Below the pieces are notes generated by a model, which worked only from the letters and a program-made list of their open reading frames with translations, had not been told where the DNA came from and did no database searches. The translations under genes and the position numbers were made by a program. DNA of 64,000 nucleotides. Source: Teretinema zuelzerae (GTDB taxonomy: Bacteria > Spirochaetota > Spirochaetia > Treponematales > Treponemataceae). The stretch is taken from assembly GCF_021021555.1 (NCBI RefSeq), contig NZ_JAINWA010000003.1, positions 1,302,001 through 1,366,000 on the forward strand. The letters run 5' to 3'. Below are positions 57,235-64,000 of the stretch, piece by piece. How positions within the stretch are numbered: the first letter of the stretch is position 1; each line of letters opens with the position of its first letter.

Positions 57235-57732
57235 GCCGTCGGCGTATTCCTCCGGAGGCATTAACCGGGCAAGCACGGCCGAAACGCGGTCGAGCAGAGC
57301 CGAATCGGGGAAGGCGAAAATACGCTTCTCCCGGCCGGTCAGCAGGAGAGACAGGGAATACGGATCCAGCCGGCGCCAGGACTCGACGGAGACGAACTCG
57401 ATCCATGAGCCGTTCCACACGATTCCGCGCGCATACACCCCGCAATACCGGGAAAAAAACAAATCCTGGCACGCGATGTAAAAACCGATCACGCCGGTTC
57501 CTGCGATCGCGAAAGTCGAAAGCGGATCGAAGGAGCGGATGAACAACAGCGAAACAAGCAGGGGAGACGCGAGAATCACGCCGATGAACTGCAACCGGAT
57601 TTTTCCGGAAAACTTTTCTATGGCCGGTCCGACGGCGCGGAGGGCCTTGCGCAGACGAAGCAGGACGACGGCGGCGCACGCGGGAAGAAGACAGAGGGCC
57701 GCGGCCGGTATGATTATTGCGTATGAGGGCAT
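57226..57732 (-). CDS. Conserved membrane protein of unknown function
   Basis: 168-aa protein with three predicted transmembrane helices (about residues 5-25, 48-66 and 73-92) followed by a cytoplasmic C-terminal part of about 75 residues (VWNGSWIEFVSVESWRRLDPYSLSLLLTGREKRIF) that resembles a bacterial PH-like fold. No family assignment is firm. It ends 27 nt before the purD ATG on the same strand. Confidence 0.65.
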   Translation of the reverse strand: MPSYAIIIPAAALCLLPACAAVVLLRLRKALRAVGPAIEKFSGKIRLQFIGVILASPLLVSLLFIRSFDPLSTFAIAGTGVIGFYIACQDLFFSRYCGVYARGIVWNGSWIEFVSVESWRRLDPYSLSLLLTGREKRIFAFPDSALLDRVSAVLARLMPPEEYADGLS

Positions 57733-57738
57733 GGCGTT

Positions 57739-57767
57739 ATACTATGCAAAAAGAAACGAAATAACAA
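57739..57767 (-). promoter_or_regulatory. Promoter of the 57732 membrane gene (leaderless layout)
   Basis: On the minus strand TTGTTA (57767-57762), 17-nt spacer, TAGTAT (57744-57739), then 6 nt to the ATG. Confidence 0.5.
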
Positions 57768-57794
57768 GCGCGACGCGCTGAGCCAGGAGACGCA

Positions 57795-58745
57795 ATGAAA
57801 GAAATAAAACGGGTGCTGATCGCGGGAGCCGGGGCCATCGGCTCGATGGTTGCGCGGGAACTGTCGCGGGGAGACGGAATAGAAACAGCCATTCTCGCCG
57901 CCGGGCCGCGGTTCGGACGCTACCGAAAAGACGGATTCGTCCTCAACGGCGAAAAGGCCGGTTTCGAAATCGCGGACGCCGCCGAGCCCGGGCAATGGGA
58001 TTTGGTCGTCGTCGCCTGCAAATTCCATCATCTACCGCAGGTGATGGACGACCTTCAAAACCATGTCGGGCCGGATACGATCATCCTCTCCCTTTTAAAC
58101 GGCGTCTCGAGCGAGGAGCTGTTGCGGAAGCGCTTTCCCCTCGCCCGGGTTCCGCTCGCCATGATAATCGGCACGGACGCAGGCCGCGAGGGCAACGCGA
58201 CGGTTTTTTCAAACGAGGGAACCATCTTCTTCGGAGACGACGAAAACGCCGAAAACCCGGCCGAATGGTCCGCCCCGGTCCGCTCGATAGCCGCCCTGTT
58301 CGACCGCTGCGCCATCTCGTACACGGTTCCCAGGAACATGAGAAACCGCCTGTGGTACAAGTTCATGATGAACGTCGGTTTGAATCAGACGACGGCGGTG
58401 CTGCGCGAATCCTACCGCATCCTCCAAACTCCGACGCGCATCCCGGAAGCCGCCGAGCTTTTCGAGTCGGCGATGCGGGAGGTCGCGCTGGTGGCCGCTG
58501 CGGAGGGAGTCGTTCTGACGGACGGCGATGTTCGGGAAATGTACCGCGTCCTGGACACCCTCTCCCCGGAGGGGAAAACGTCGATGTGCCAGGACGTGGA
58601 AGCTGGACGCAAAACAGAGGTCGAGATGTTCGCCCTCGCGGTAATGGAGCTCGGCAAAAAGCACGGCATCGAGGTTCCGGTAAACGAAACGCTCTACCGG
58701 CTGCTCCGCGTCATCGAGCAAGCTGCAGGAGTTCGAGGGAGCTGA
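57795..58745 (+). CDS. panE: 2-dehydropantoate 2-reductase (PanE/ApbA family)
   Basis: NADPH-dependent enzyme reducing ketopantoate in pantothenate synthesis. The 316-aa product has the dinucleotide motif GAGAIGSM, the catalytic Lys in WYKFMMNVGLNQTTA and the family segment SMCQDVEAGRKTEVE. AGGAG precedes the ATG. No other pan gene is near, and ApbA-family members can have other ketoacid substrates. Its end overlaps the convergent metallophosphoesterase gene by 35 nt. Confidence 0.85.
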   Translation: MKEIKRVLIAGAGAIGSMVARELSRGDGIETAILAAGPRFGRYRKDGFVLNGEKAGFEIADAAEPGQWDLVVVACKFHHLPQVMDDLQNHVGPDTIILSLLNGVSSEELLRKRFPLARVPLAMIIGTDAGREGNATVFSNEGTIFFGDDENAENPAEWSAPVRSIAALFDRCAISYTVPRNMRNRLWYKFMMNVGLNQTTAVLRESYRILQTPTRIPEAAELFESAMREVALVAAAEGVVLTDGDVREMYRVLDTLSPEGKTSMCQDVEAGRKTEVEMFALAVMELGKKHGIEVPVNETLYRLLRVIEQAAGVRGS

Positions 58746-59490
58746 CGGAGAAGGGAACCTTGCCGCCGCCTGAAATTTCCGCAATCGCGTACCGGCCTTC
58801 CGCGAGGGAGCCCGGATTCGCCAAAACGGTCGAGCCGATCGTGTCCTTGCCGAAGCCTTCGTGAATGTGGCCGCATACGACCAAAAGCGGGCGAACGCGT
58901 TCTATGAAGGATCGGATAAGGGGGGAGCCGACGTGAATTCCGGGGGCGACCTGATCGCAGACGGTATCCTTCGGAGGGTTGTGAACGATCGCTACGAGGC
59001 TGTTCCAACCGTCGCCTGCTTCGGCTTCGCTTGAGGCCGTTGCCGCCGGTTCCTGCGCCGCGGAACCGTCCGCGAAATCCCCGTCGCCGGCGGATTCGTC
59101 CCGCAAACTCTGCTCGGCGAGGCGAAGATCGGAAACCAGCTCTTCGTCGCTCCGCTCGTTCGGCGAATTCCGTTTAAAATAGGAGCTGCCGCCCGAGCCG
59201 GTCAGCACAAGGCCGGAAAAATACGAAAGAGATCCCTCGACGCTCACGTCGTAGGATTCCAGGGTTTCAAGGAACTCGGGGCCGTCGCAGTTGCCGGAAA
59301 CGGCGAACACGCGATCGTGGAGCTTCGCGAGCCGCTCCAGAAACGGAAGGCCGGTTTCCGGTTTATTCTCCGCGGCGAAGTCTCCGCCGTATAAAACCAT
59401 ATCGACGCCTTCCATAACCGGCGCGATCGCGTCGAGCATCTCCAAAGAACCGTGTCCATCGGAGATAATCAAAACTTTCATGACGGACAT
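58711..59490 (-). CDS. Metallophosphoesterase, YfcE/MJ0936-like
   Basis: 259-aa calcineurin-fold phosphodiesterase with metal ligands in SDGHG (D11, H13), YGGD (D37), SGNCD (N67), IVHNPP (H170) and CGHIHEGF. A low-complexity acidic/Ala insertion at residues 131-161 (DESAGDGDFADGSA...) interrupts the fold and is not typical. GGGAG precedes the ATG. It starts 11 nt after hisC. Substrate unknown. Confidence 0.85.
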   Translation of the reverse strand: MSVMKVLIISDGHGSLEMLDAIAPVMEGVDMVLYGGDFAAENKPETGLPFLERLAKLHDRVFAVSGNCDGPEFLETLESYDVSVEGSLSYFSGLVLTGSGGSSYFKRNSPNERSDEELVSDLRLAEQSLRDESAGDGDFADGSAAQEPAATASSEAEAGDGWNSLVAIVHNPPKDTVCDQVAPGIHVGSPLIRSFIERVRPLLVVCGHIHEGFGKDTIGSTVLANPGSLAEGRYAIAEISGGGKVPFSVSSLELLQLAR

Positions 59491-59501
59491 ATCACTCTCC
59501 C

Positions 59502-60557
59502 TTACAAAGAACTCATAACTGCCAGCAGCTTTTCCATGTCTGCGGGCAGGCCGATAGAAATGCGCACGAAATCAGTAATGCCGGGAATATCGAAGTACCG
59601 CACCAGGATGCCTTCGCGCTTGATCGCCTCGTATGCGCCGCGGCCGGAAAGGCCCGCCTTTCTGGCGAACACGAAATTCGCCAGCGAGGGGAGAACGTCC
59701 CATCCGGCTTTCCGCAGCGAGGCGGAGAACGAATCCCGCGTCTTTATGATCCGGCCGTTTATTTCCGCATAATACCGCGAGTCGCGGCAGCTCGCAATCC
59801 CGATTTTCTGCGTCAGCGCATCGACCGGAAAGTGGTTGAACGAGTTTTTCGTCGTGAAGAGGGCCTGTATCAGCGGGGGGTTCGCGACGACGAAGCCGAG
59901 CCGGGCTCCGGCGAAGCAGTAGCTCTTCGAGAAGGTTCGAACGATCGCGAGGTTGGGGTATTCGGCCAAAAGAGGCACGGCGGTCTCGCCGCCGAAATCG
60001 ATGTAGGCTTCGTCTACCACGACGACCCGGTCGCGGGGAACAGAATCGAGGAGATTCCTGATTTTGTCGAGCGGAAGATAGATGCCGGTCGGAGCGTTCG
60101 GATTCGCGAAAATCACTCCCGTTCCCGGACCCTCAGATAGAGCCTCAGTATCGATCGAAAAATCGCTTAACAGAGGAGTCTTGATCACCGGAATATCGTA
60201 GTAGCCGGCGTACACCGGATAAAAACTGTAGGTATGCTCGGGGAAACGGAGGGGGGAATCCGAATCGAAGAAGGCGTAGAACACGAAAGACAACACCTCG
60301 TCCGAACCGTTTCCGGCGAAGATCATCTCCGGAGAGACTCCGCCGCCGAGCATGTCCGCGATGGCGCTCCGCAACTCACGCGCGTCAGGATCGGGATAGC
60401 GCTGAAAAAGGGCCGGGTCGAAATCCCTCAAAACCTTCTCGACTTCAGGCGACGGCGGATAGGGATTTTCGTTCGCGTTCAACTTGATGTACGCGCGATC
60501 GGTCGGCTGCTCGCCGGGAACATAGGGCTTGAGCCCCGCAAAACGCTTGGCAAACAT
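59502..60557 (-). CDS. hisC: Histidinol-phosphate aminotransferase
   Basis: 351-aa class I/II PLP aminotransferase. The PLP Lys is K211 in TFSKSYCFAGARLGF. Other landmarks are LNANENPYPPSP, GNGSDEVL, ANPNAPTG and VDEAYIDF. GGAG lies 6 nt before the ATG. No other his gene is in the window, so it may act on aromatic or other substrates as some HisC-like enzymes do. Confidence 0.9.
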   Translation of the reverse strand: MFAKRFAGLKPYVPGEQPTDRAYIKLNANENPYPPSPEVEKVLRDFDPALFQRYPDPDARELRSAIADMLGGGVSPEMIFAGNGSDEVLSFVFYAFFDSDSPLRFPEHTYSFYPVYAGYYDIPVIKTPLLSDFSIDTEALSEGPGTGVIFANPNAPTGIYLPLDKIRNLLDSVPRDRVVVVDEAYIDFGGETAVPLLAEYPNLAIVRTFSKSYCFAGARLGFVVANPPLIQALFTTKNSFNHFPVDALTQKIGIASCRDSRYYAEINGRIIKTRDSFSASLRKAGWDVLPSLANFVFARKAGLSGRGAYEAIKREGILVRYFDIPGITDFVRISIGLPADMEKLLAVMSSL

Positions 60558-60627
60558 TCGGTACTCCGTGCATCCAGGATAGGCACAGCCTACACCGTTT
60601 TCTCCTCATTGACCAGATGTTTCCCGG

Positions 60628-61140
60628 TCAGAACACCGCGGGGAAACTGAGATCAGAGAGACGCTTCGCGCGCTGAAAGAACGCGGCCGTCTTTTCAGCG
60701 AAAGCCGCGGCGAAAGCAGCACGAAGGGCTTCGTCGGCGGTCCGGGGAAATACGCAGAGGAAGTGCCAATCGCGCAGGTCGGCCAGCGGCTCCTGCATGG
60801 CGAGACGGCGGGGAAAGGCGAACACGACGGCATCTTCAGAATCGTCCGGGCGGGGGACTGATTCGTGTCCCTGCAGTCCGCCTTGACGGACCTCCGTCCA
60901 CAGGAGGGGGCTGAATACCAGAGGTTCGGCAGTGGCGTACACGTCGACCGGAATATCTCCGGAAACCCGGTACCTTCCCCTCAGCGCCGATATGCGGTTC
61001 GGCAAAAAACCGGGAAGACCCTCCGAGGCGACGGTTCCCTCGATCAAAACAGCGCGCGGAGGCTCGGAAACCGCCATCGAAGCGCCGGCAAAGAGAAACA
61101 TCATTGTGAAAAGAAGTCTTATATAGTAGAATGGCTTCAT
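60628..61140 (-). CDS. Putative secreted protein of unknown function
   Basis: 170-aa protein with an N-terminal signal peptide (hydrophobic IRLLFTMMFLFAGASMA, cleavage likely after residue 22-25). The mature part, about 145 residues, has VLIEGTVASEGLPGFLPNRISALRGRYRVSGDIPVDVYATAEPLVF-type sequence without recognised domains. GGAG lies 5 nt before the ATG at 61140. Its start codon overlaps that of the divergent 61139 gene (shared CATG). Confidence 0.7.
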   Translation of the reverse strand: MKPFYYIRLLFTMMFLFAGASMAVSEPPRAVLIEGTVASEGLPGFLPNRISALRGRYRVSGDIPVDVYATAEPLVFSPLLWTEVRQGGLQGHESVPRPDDSEDAVVFAFPRRLAMQEPLADLRDWHFLCVFPRTADEALRAAFAAAFAEKTAAFFQRAKRLSDLSFPAVF

Positions 61141-63049
61141 GGCAACTCCGACAGACCTGTCAGTCCTGCTGAGACTCTACACCGCCAAGCTGAATTCTCC
61201 AACGATCATCCTCCAGGATTTTTGCGACTATCTGCAAAAATACGCGCGGCACTATCTCCAGGAAGCTCCGGAGCTCGTCATGTATCTCGACGATACCTTC
61301 GCCGTCGTGCTCAGAGAGCTGGAAAAGCTCGCGGAAGCCGCAAAACTGTCCCTTTCTACCGATGTAAAGGGCAGAAAGCTGGTATTCGTTCCGCAATTCT
61401 ATATCGACCGAATCCTCCAGCGCTACAAGGAGCTGGACGAACGGATCGAAATACCCTTTCCCCTTGCCTCAGAACTCCCTCAGAACTATCCGCCGGCCTT
61501 TCTGAATCAGGTGTACATCGCGACCGATTTCACGGACAAGATCGACGGCGGCGAACGCAGCAACGCGTGGCTCAACCAGCTCATCTTCCCGGACGACACC
61601 GCGCCGATGATATATCCCGGATCGGTATCGCCTGAAAAACTGCTGGATCTCGCGCTTTCAAAGATACGCCTTTTCCTGAGAAAAGACGAGTCCCGCGACT
61701 ATGTCCAGAAAAGGCTGATGATAGCGAATCCCGGCAAGGAACTGTCGATCAAAAACCATCTGGTGCAGTTCCAGACCAGGCCGAGCGAAAGCCTCAGCGC
61801 GATGAAGCATTCAGGAGAAACGTTCACCTTCTGGAGCTATCTGTGTTCGTTCATCCGCCAGGACTACGTGAAGAAGACCGAAAAAACCCCCGAAGAAACC
61901 GCCCTGCTCCAGGCCGTTTTCATCGCCGAGTTCATGAATAACTATTACAAATCGAAGGCTCAGCAGGATCTCCAGCGGGAAACCGCCCTGAAAAATCTGG
62001 AGCTGGCCTTCCAGAAACCGCCGTTCTTCTTCGACATGGAAACCATTACCCGGTTCAGCGACTCGCGGGGAGTGCCCCTTCTGGGCCAGTATCGCGATAC
62101 GGATCTGGAATACTTCATCAAAGAACGCACGGCCGAAGCCGGACTCAACTCCCTTCCCGTCCTCCTGGTTTTCAGGGTGAACAACAACCGCTATTTTCTG
62201 CTCAAGGAAAAAGTGATTCCCCTGCTCGTCATGCTGTGCAACGACAGCAGGCGCATAATCAAGGACGCGATCACCAAAGACTGGTATCAGATCATGAAGT
62301 CCTACGATCAGGAAGACGCCATGAAAAACGGGCAGGCTTTCGAGAAAAAAATCGACACCCTCTGCAAATCCCTGTCGCCGGTTCTCCACGCCCTGTTAAA
62401 TGCGTCCTTCGTCCCGCTCCTCGCTCTGGAAGGAGTGCCGACCACGGACTCGCCGAACGGATTCAAACTCTTCGATCACGGAAGGCTCCTCCCCCTGAGC
62501 GACCTTCTGATGCTCAACCGGCAGGAACTGCTGACCGATACCAGAATCCTTCTGCCGTTCTGGTACACGGTTCCCATCATATCGTCGCTCCTCGCGTTTT
62601 TCCATCGTCCGCGGGTTAAAAAGCCCAAACCAGCGGCTCAGGAAAATACGCAAAAAACGGAAGAATCGATCCAGACCCCCGGAGACTCCCACGACGCGAA
62701 AGAGAAAAAACGCGAAGAATTGAAGAAAGCCGCGAAAAACATCGAAAGGAAACTCGTTCCCGAAGGCTCGACACTCGAAGGGGAACTGCGGACCCAGCTC
62801 GATCTGTGGAACCGCAATCTCGACCCCAAGATGAAAGACAACCTTACGGAAGACGTGAATTCGCTGATCCGCGACTATATCCGCAGAATTATCAGAACGA
62901 TCAGGGCGTCGACCTTCGACCGAGCCAGAGTGGACAACCTCACGGAAACCCTCGTCGATACGCCCAGCCTGATGAAGATAAAAAACAGGGACGCCCTTCT
63001 CGCCTACGTACGGCTCTACATCGTAAAACTCATACTCGGCTTGGGCTGA
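61139..63049 (+). CDS. Conserved spirochaete protein of unknown function
   Basis: 636-aa, largely helical, cytoplasmic protein starting MATPTDLSVLLRLYTAKLNSPT. I recognise no domain; its general look is of treponeme-restricted hypotheticals. Residues about 505-560 form a charged Lys/Glu-rich linker (KKPKPAAQENTQKTEES, KEKKREELKKAAKNIERK), preceded by a short hydrophobic stretch TVPIISSLLAFF and followed by a C-terminal helical domain with RIIRTIRAS. There is no ribosome site; a TATAGT box lies 11 nt upstream, inside the divergent gene. Confidence 0.75.
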   Translation: MATPTDLSVLLRLYTAKLNSPTIILQDFCDYLQKYARHYLQEAPELVMYLDDTFAVVLRELEKLAEAAKLSLSTDVKGRKLVFVPQFYIDRILQRYKELDERIEIPFPLASELPQNYPPAFLNQVYIATDFTDKIDGGERSNAWLNQLIFPDDTAPMIYPGSVSPEKLLDLALSKIRLFLRKDESRDYVQKRLMIANPGKELSIKNHLVQFQTRPSESLSAMKHSGETFTFWSYLCSFIRQDYVKKTEKTPEETALLQAVFIAEFMNNYYKSKAQQDLQRETALKNLELAFQKPPFFFDMETITRFSDSRGVPLLGQYRDTDLEYFIKERTAEAGLNSLPVLLVFRVNNNRYFLLKEKVIPLLVMLCNDSRRIIKDAITKDWYQIMKSYDQEDAMKNGQAFEKKIDTLCKSLSPVLHALLNASFVPLLALEGVPTTDSPNGFKLFDHGRLLPLSDLLMLNRQELLTDTRILLPFWYTVPIISSLLAFFHRPRVKKPKPAAQENTQKTEESIQTPGDSHDAKEKKREELKKAAKNIERKLVPEGSTLEGELRTQLDLWNRNLDPKMKDNLTEDVNSLIRDYIRRIIRTIRASTFDRARVDNLTETLVDTPSLMKIKNRDALLAYVRLYIVKLILGLG

Positions 63050-63129
63050 CCGCCTCCCGCTCCGCGGCGGTCGTCGCATCGCGCTCGTAAACTTTTTTTT
63101 GCGCGCGAGCCGACCGGAACCAATCTCGC

Positions 63130-63166
63130 AAAAAAAAAGCCGTCCCGCGGTTTCCCGCCGGACAGC
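63130..63166 (-). terminator. Terminator of the 3' U32 gene
   Basis: GCTGTCC pairs with GGACGGC and GCGG with CCGC around a GAAA loop (63139-63166). On the minus strand it is followed by nine T residues. Confidence 0.92.
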
Positions 63167-63180
63167 ATTCATTCAGGTTC

Positions 63181-64000
63181 TCAGCCGCGTTTTTTCGGTC
63201 CGCCGGATCGGCCTGCCGATCCCGGCTTTCCGGCCGGCCGGGATCTTCCCGACGGTCCCGGCCTGTCGGACTGCCCGGTTTTCCCGGAACGCGCCGGTTT
63301 GCGCGCGCTGCCTGCATTGGAATCTCGCGCTCTGCCGGCGGCGCCTTCGCGAGCTCCGCCAGAGGCGGGCTTTCCGGCGCCCTTTCGTCCGCCGCGGCCC
63401 GGGCCAGAAGCCGCAGAATCGCCGCCTTTACCGCGGTAGCCCTTTGCCTTCAATGCCGCGGATGACCGCTCTGAAGCCCGTTCATTCATCTGCCGGTACT
63501 CTTCGATGCGGTCAGGATCGTAAAAGCCGTCCTTCCAGTTGAAGCGCGACACGCCCTCCAGGGCAGTCCCCTTGCGCAGGGAATCCATGACGGCCCGGTA
63601 TTCCTGGCGGTCGACCTTCGTCTTGGAAAAATCCACGACATATCTGCGGAAGCCGGCTTTTTGAAGCACAGCGGTTTTATCGGCTATCGAAAAAGGCATT
63701 TCAGGGAAGACGTAGGAGCCTTCCTGCGTAGAAAGAGCCTTGAACGATCCGCCCTGGCGATCGGAGAAAAAGGTGAAGGTGTAATCCTTGGGCAAGCTGA
63801 AGCGCATCCTGAACAGGGCAGGATAGGCGTACACGGTCACGAAGGCCTGTTCCCGACAGGAATTATCGATGGAAGCTTCCAGATTATCGCGCGAATTCTC
63901 CAGCGGCGTAATCCACTGCCACAACCCCTGCTTATTGAGCCAGTCTATCGACCATCGGTTGAAGGTGTAGAGATAGGGTCCGGCGATCAGCCTGAGACCC
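63181..64000 (-). CDS. U32 family protein, C-terminal part with basic low-complexity tail (cut by window edge)
   Basis: The open frame enters from beyond 64000. LRLIAGPYLYTFNRWSIDWL and ITPLENSRDNLEASI match the second half of two-domain U32 proteins (RIVAGPxLxxFN and SPLELS signatures). After the domain, the last 85-90 residues are Gly/Ala/Arg/Lys/Ser-rich (GRGGRKGAGKPASGG, SGKTGQSDRPGPSGRS), with RGG-like pieces, and probably disordered and RNA-binding. This tail is unusual for U32 proteins. It is a different protein from the 36047 U32 gene. Confidence 0.7.
   Translation of the reverse strand, partial: GLRLIAGPYLYTFNRWSIDWLNKQGLWQWITPLENSRDNLEASIDNSCREQAFVTVYAYPALFRMRFSLPKDYTFTFFSDRQGGSFKALSTQEGSYVFPEMPFSIADKTAVLQKAGFRRYVVDFSKTKVDRQEYRAVMDSLRKGTALEGVSRFNWKDGFYDPDRIEEYRQMNERASERSSAALKAKGYRGKGGDSAASGPGRGGRKGAGKPASGGAREGAAGRARDSNAGSARKPARSGKTGQSDRPGPSGRSRPAGKPGSAGRSGGPKKRG

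Overview
The window comes from a treponeme-like spirochaete (order Spirochaetales, most likely Treponemataceae). The evidence is: (i) a FabV/TER-type enoyl reductase that I recognise as close to the Treponema denticola enzyme; (ii) an RpoB with Asn at the rifampicin position, as described for treponemes; (iii) the rpoB-rplLJAK-nusG-secE-tRNA-rpmG order; (iv) several proteins I know only as spirochaete hypotheticals. Assignment below family is not possible from this sequence.

Layout. 1-5546 (minus): transcription/translation operon read tRNA-Thr, rpmG, tRNA-Trp, secE, nusG, rplK, rplA, rplJ, rplL, rpoB (cut by the window edge), from a clear sigma70 promoter. 5627-6864 (plus): cysE and a NusG-domain-II membrane protein. 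7057-23430 (plus): one giant secreted surface-protein locus of 16.4 kb with about 18 tandem 291-bp repeats and a C-terminal FlgD-like Ig domain. It is read in three long open frames because three repeats have a G5 instead of a G6 tract. 23624-25543 (minus): AT-richer accessory block GNAT-HAD-GNAT. 25585-28476 (minus): GH43 glycosidase and a lipoprotein. 28553-37393 (plus): PilZ protein, RlmM-like methyltransferase, lipoprotein, pyrE, an MFS-HEAT fusion, a CBS-PP2C phosphatase, an alpha/beta hydrolase lacking its nucleophile, and a U32 (TrhP-like) protein. 37471-38138 (minus): toxin-antitoxin pair whose PIN toxin has an in-frame stop.

38449-46816 (minus) is a compact fatty-acid synthesis operon fabD-fabG-fabF-fabZ-fabV-accB-accC-accD-accA, ended by a strong terminator and preceded by a TetR gene and an inverted-repeat operator candidate. 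It supplies malonyl-CoA and the whole elongation cycle, but no acpP or fabH is present here. 47544-50000 (minus) holds an RlmL-like rRNA methyltransferase and a DUF362 ferredoxin protein. 50188-57198 (minus) holds de novo pyrimidine genes pyrB-I-C-F-K-D behind purD; with pyrE elsewhere in the window this covers CTP/UTP precursor synthesis from carbamoyl phosphate to UMP. pyrD carries a one-base deletion in a G run. 57226-64000 holds a membrane protein, panE, a metallophosphoesterase, hisC, a secreted protein, a 636-aa treponeme-type unknown and the end of a second U32 protein.

Two themes stand out. First, every apparent frameshift in the window is a one-base shortage in a G tract (three in the giant gene, one in pyrD), so either homopolymer under-calling or real G-tract instability must be settled before the giant gene is interpreted. 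Second, at least seven genes have a sigma70-like -10 box ending only 6-8 nt before the start codon and no Shine-Dalgarno sequence, which suggests leaderless mRNAs beside normal Shine-Dalgarno genes.
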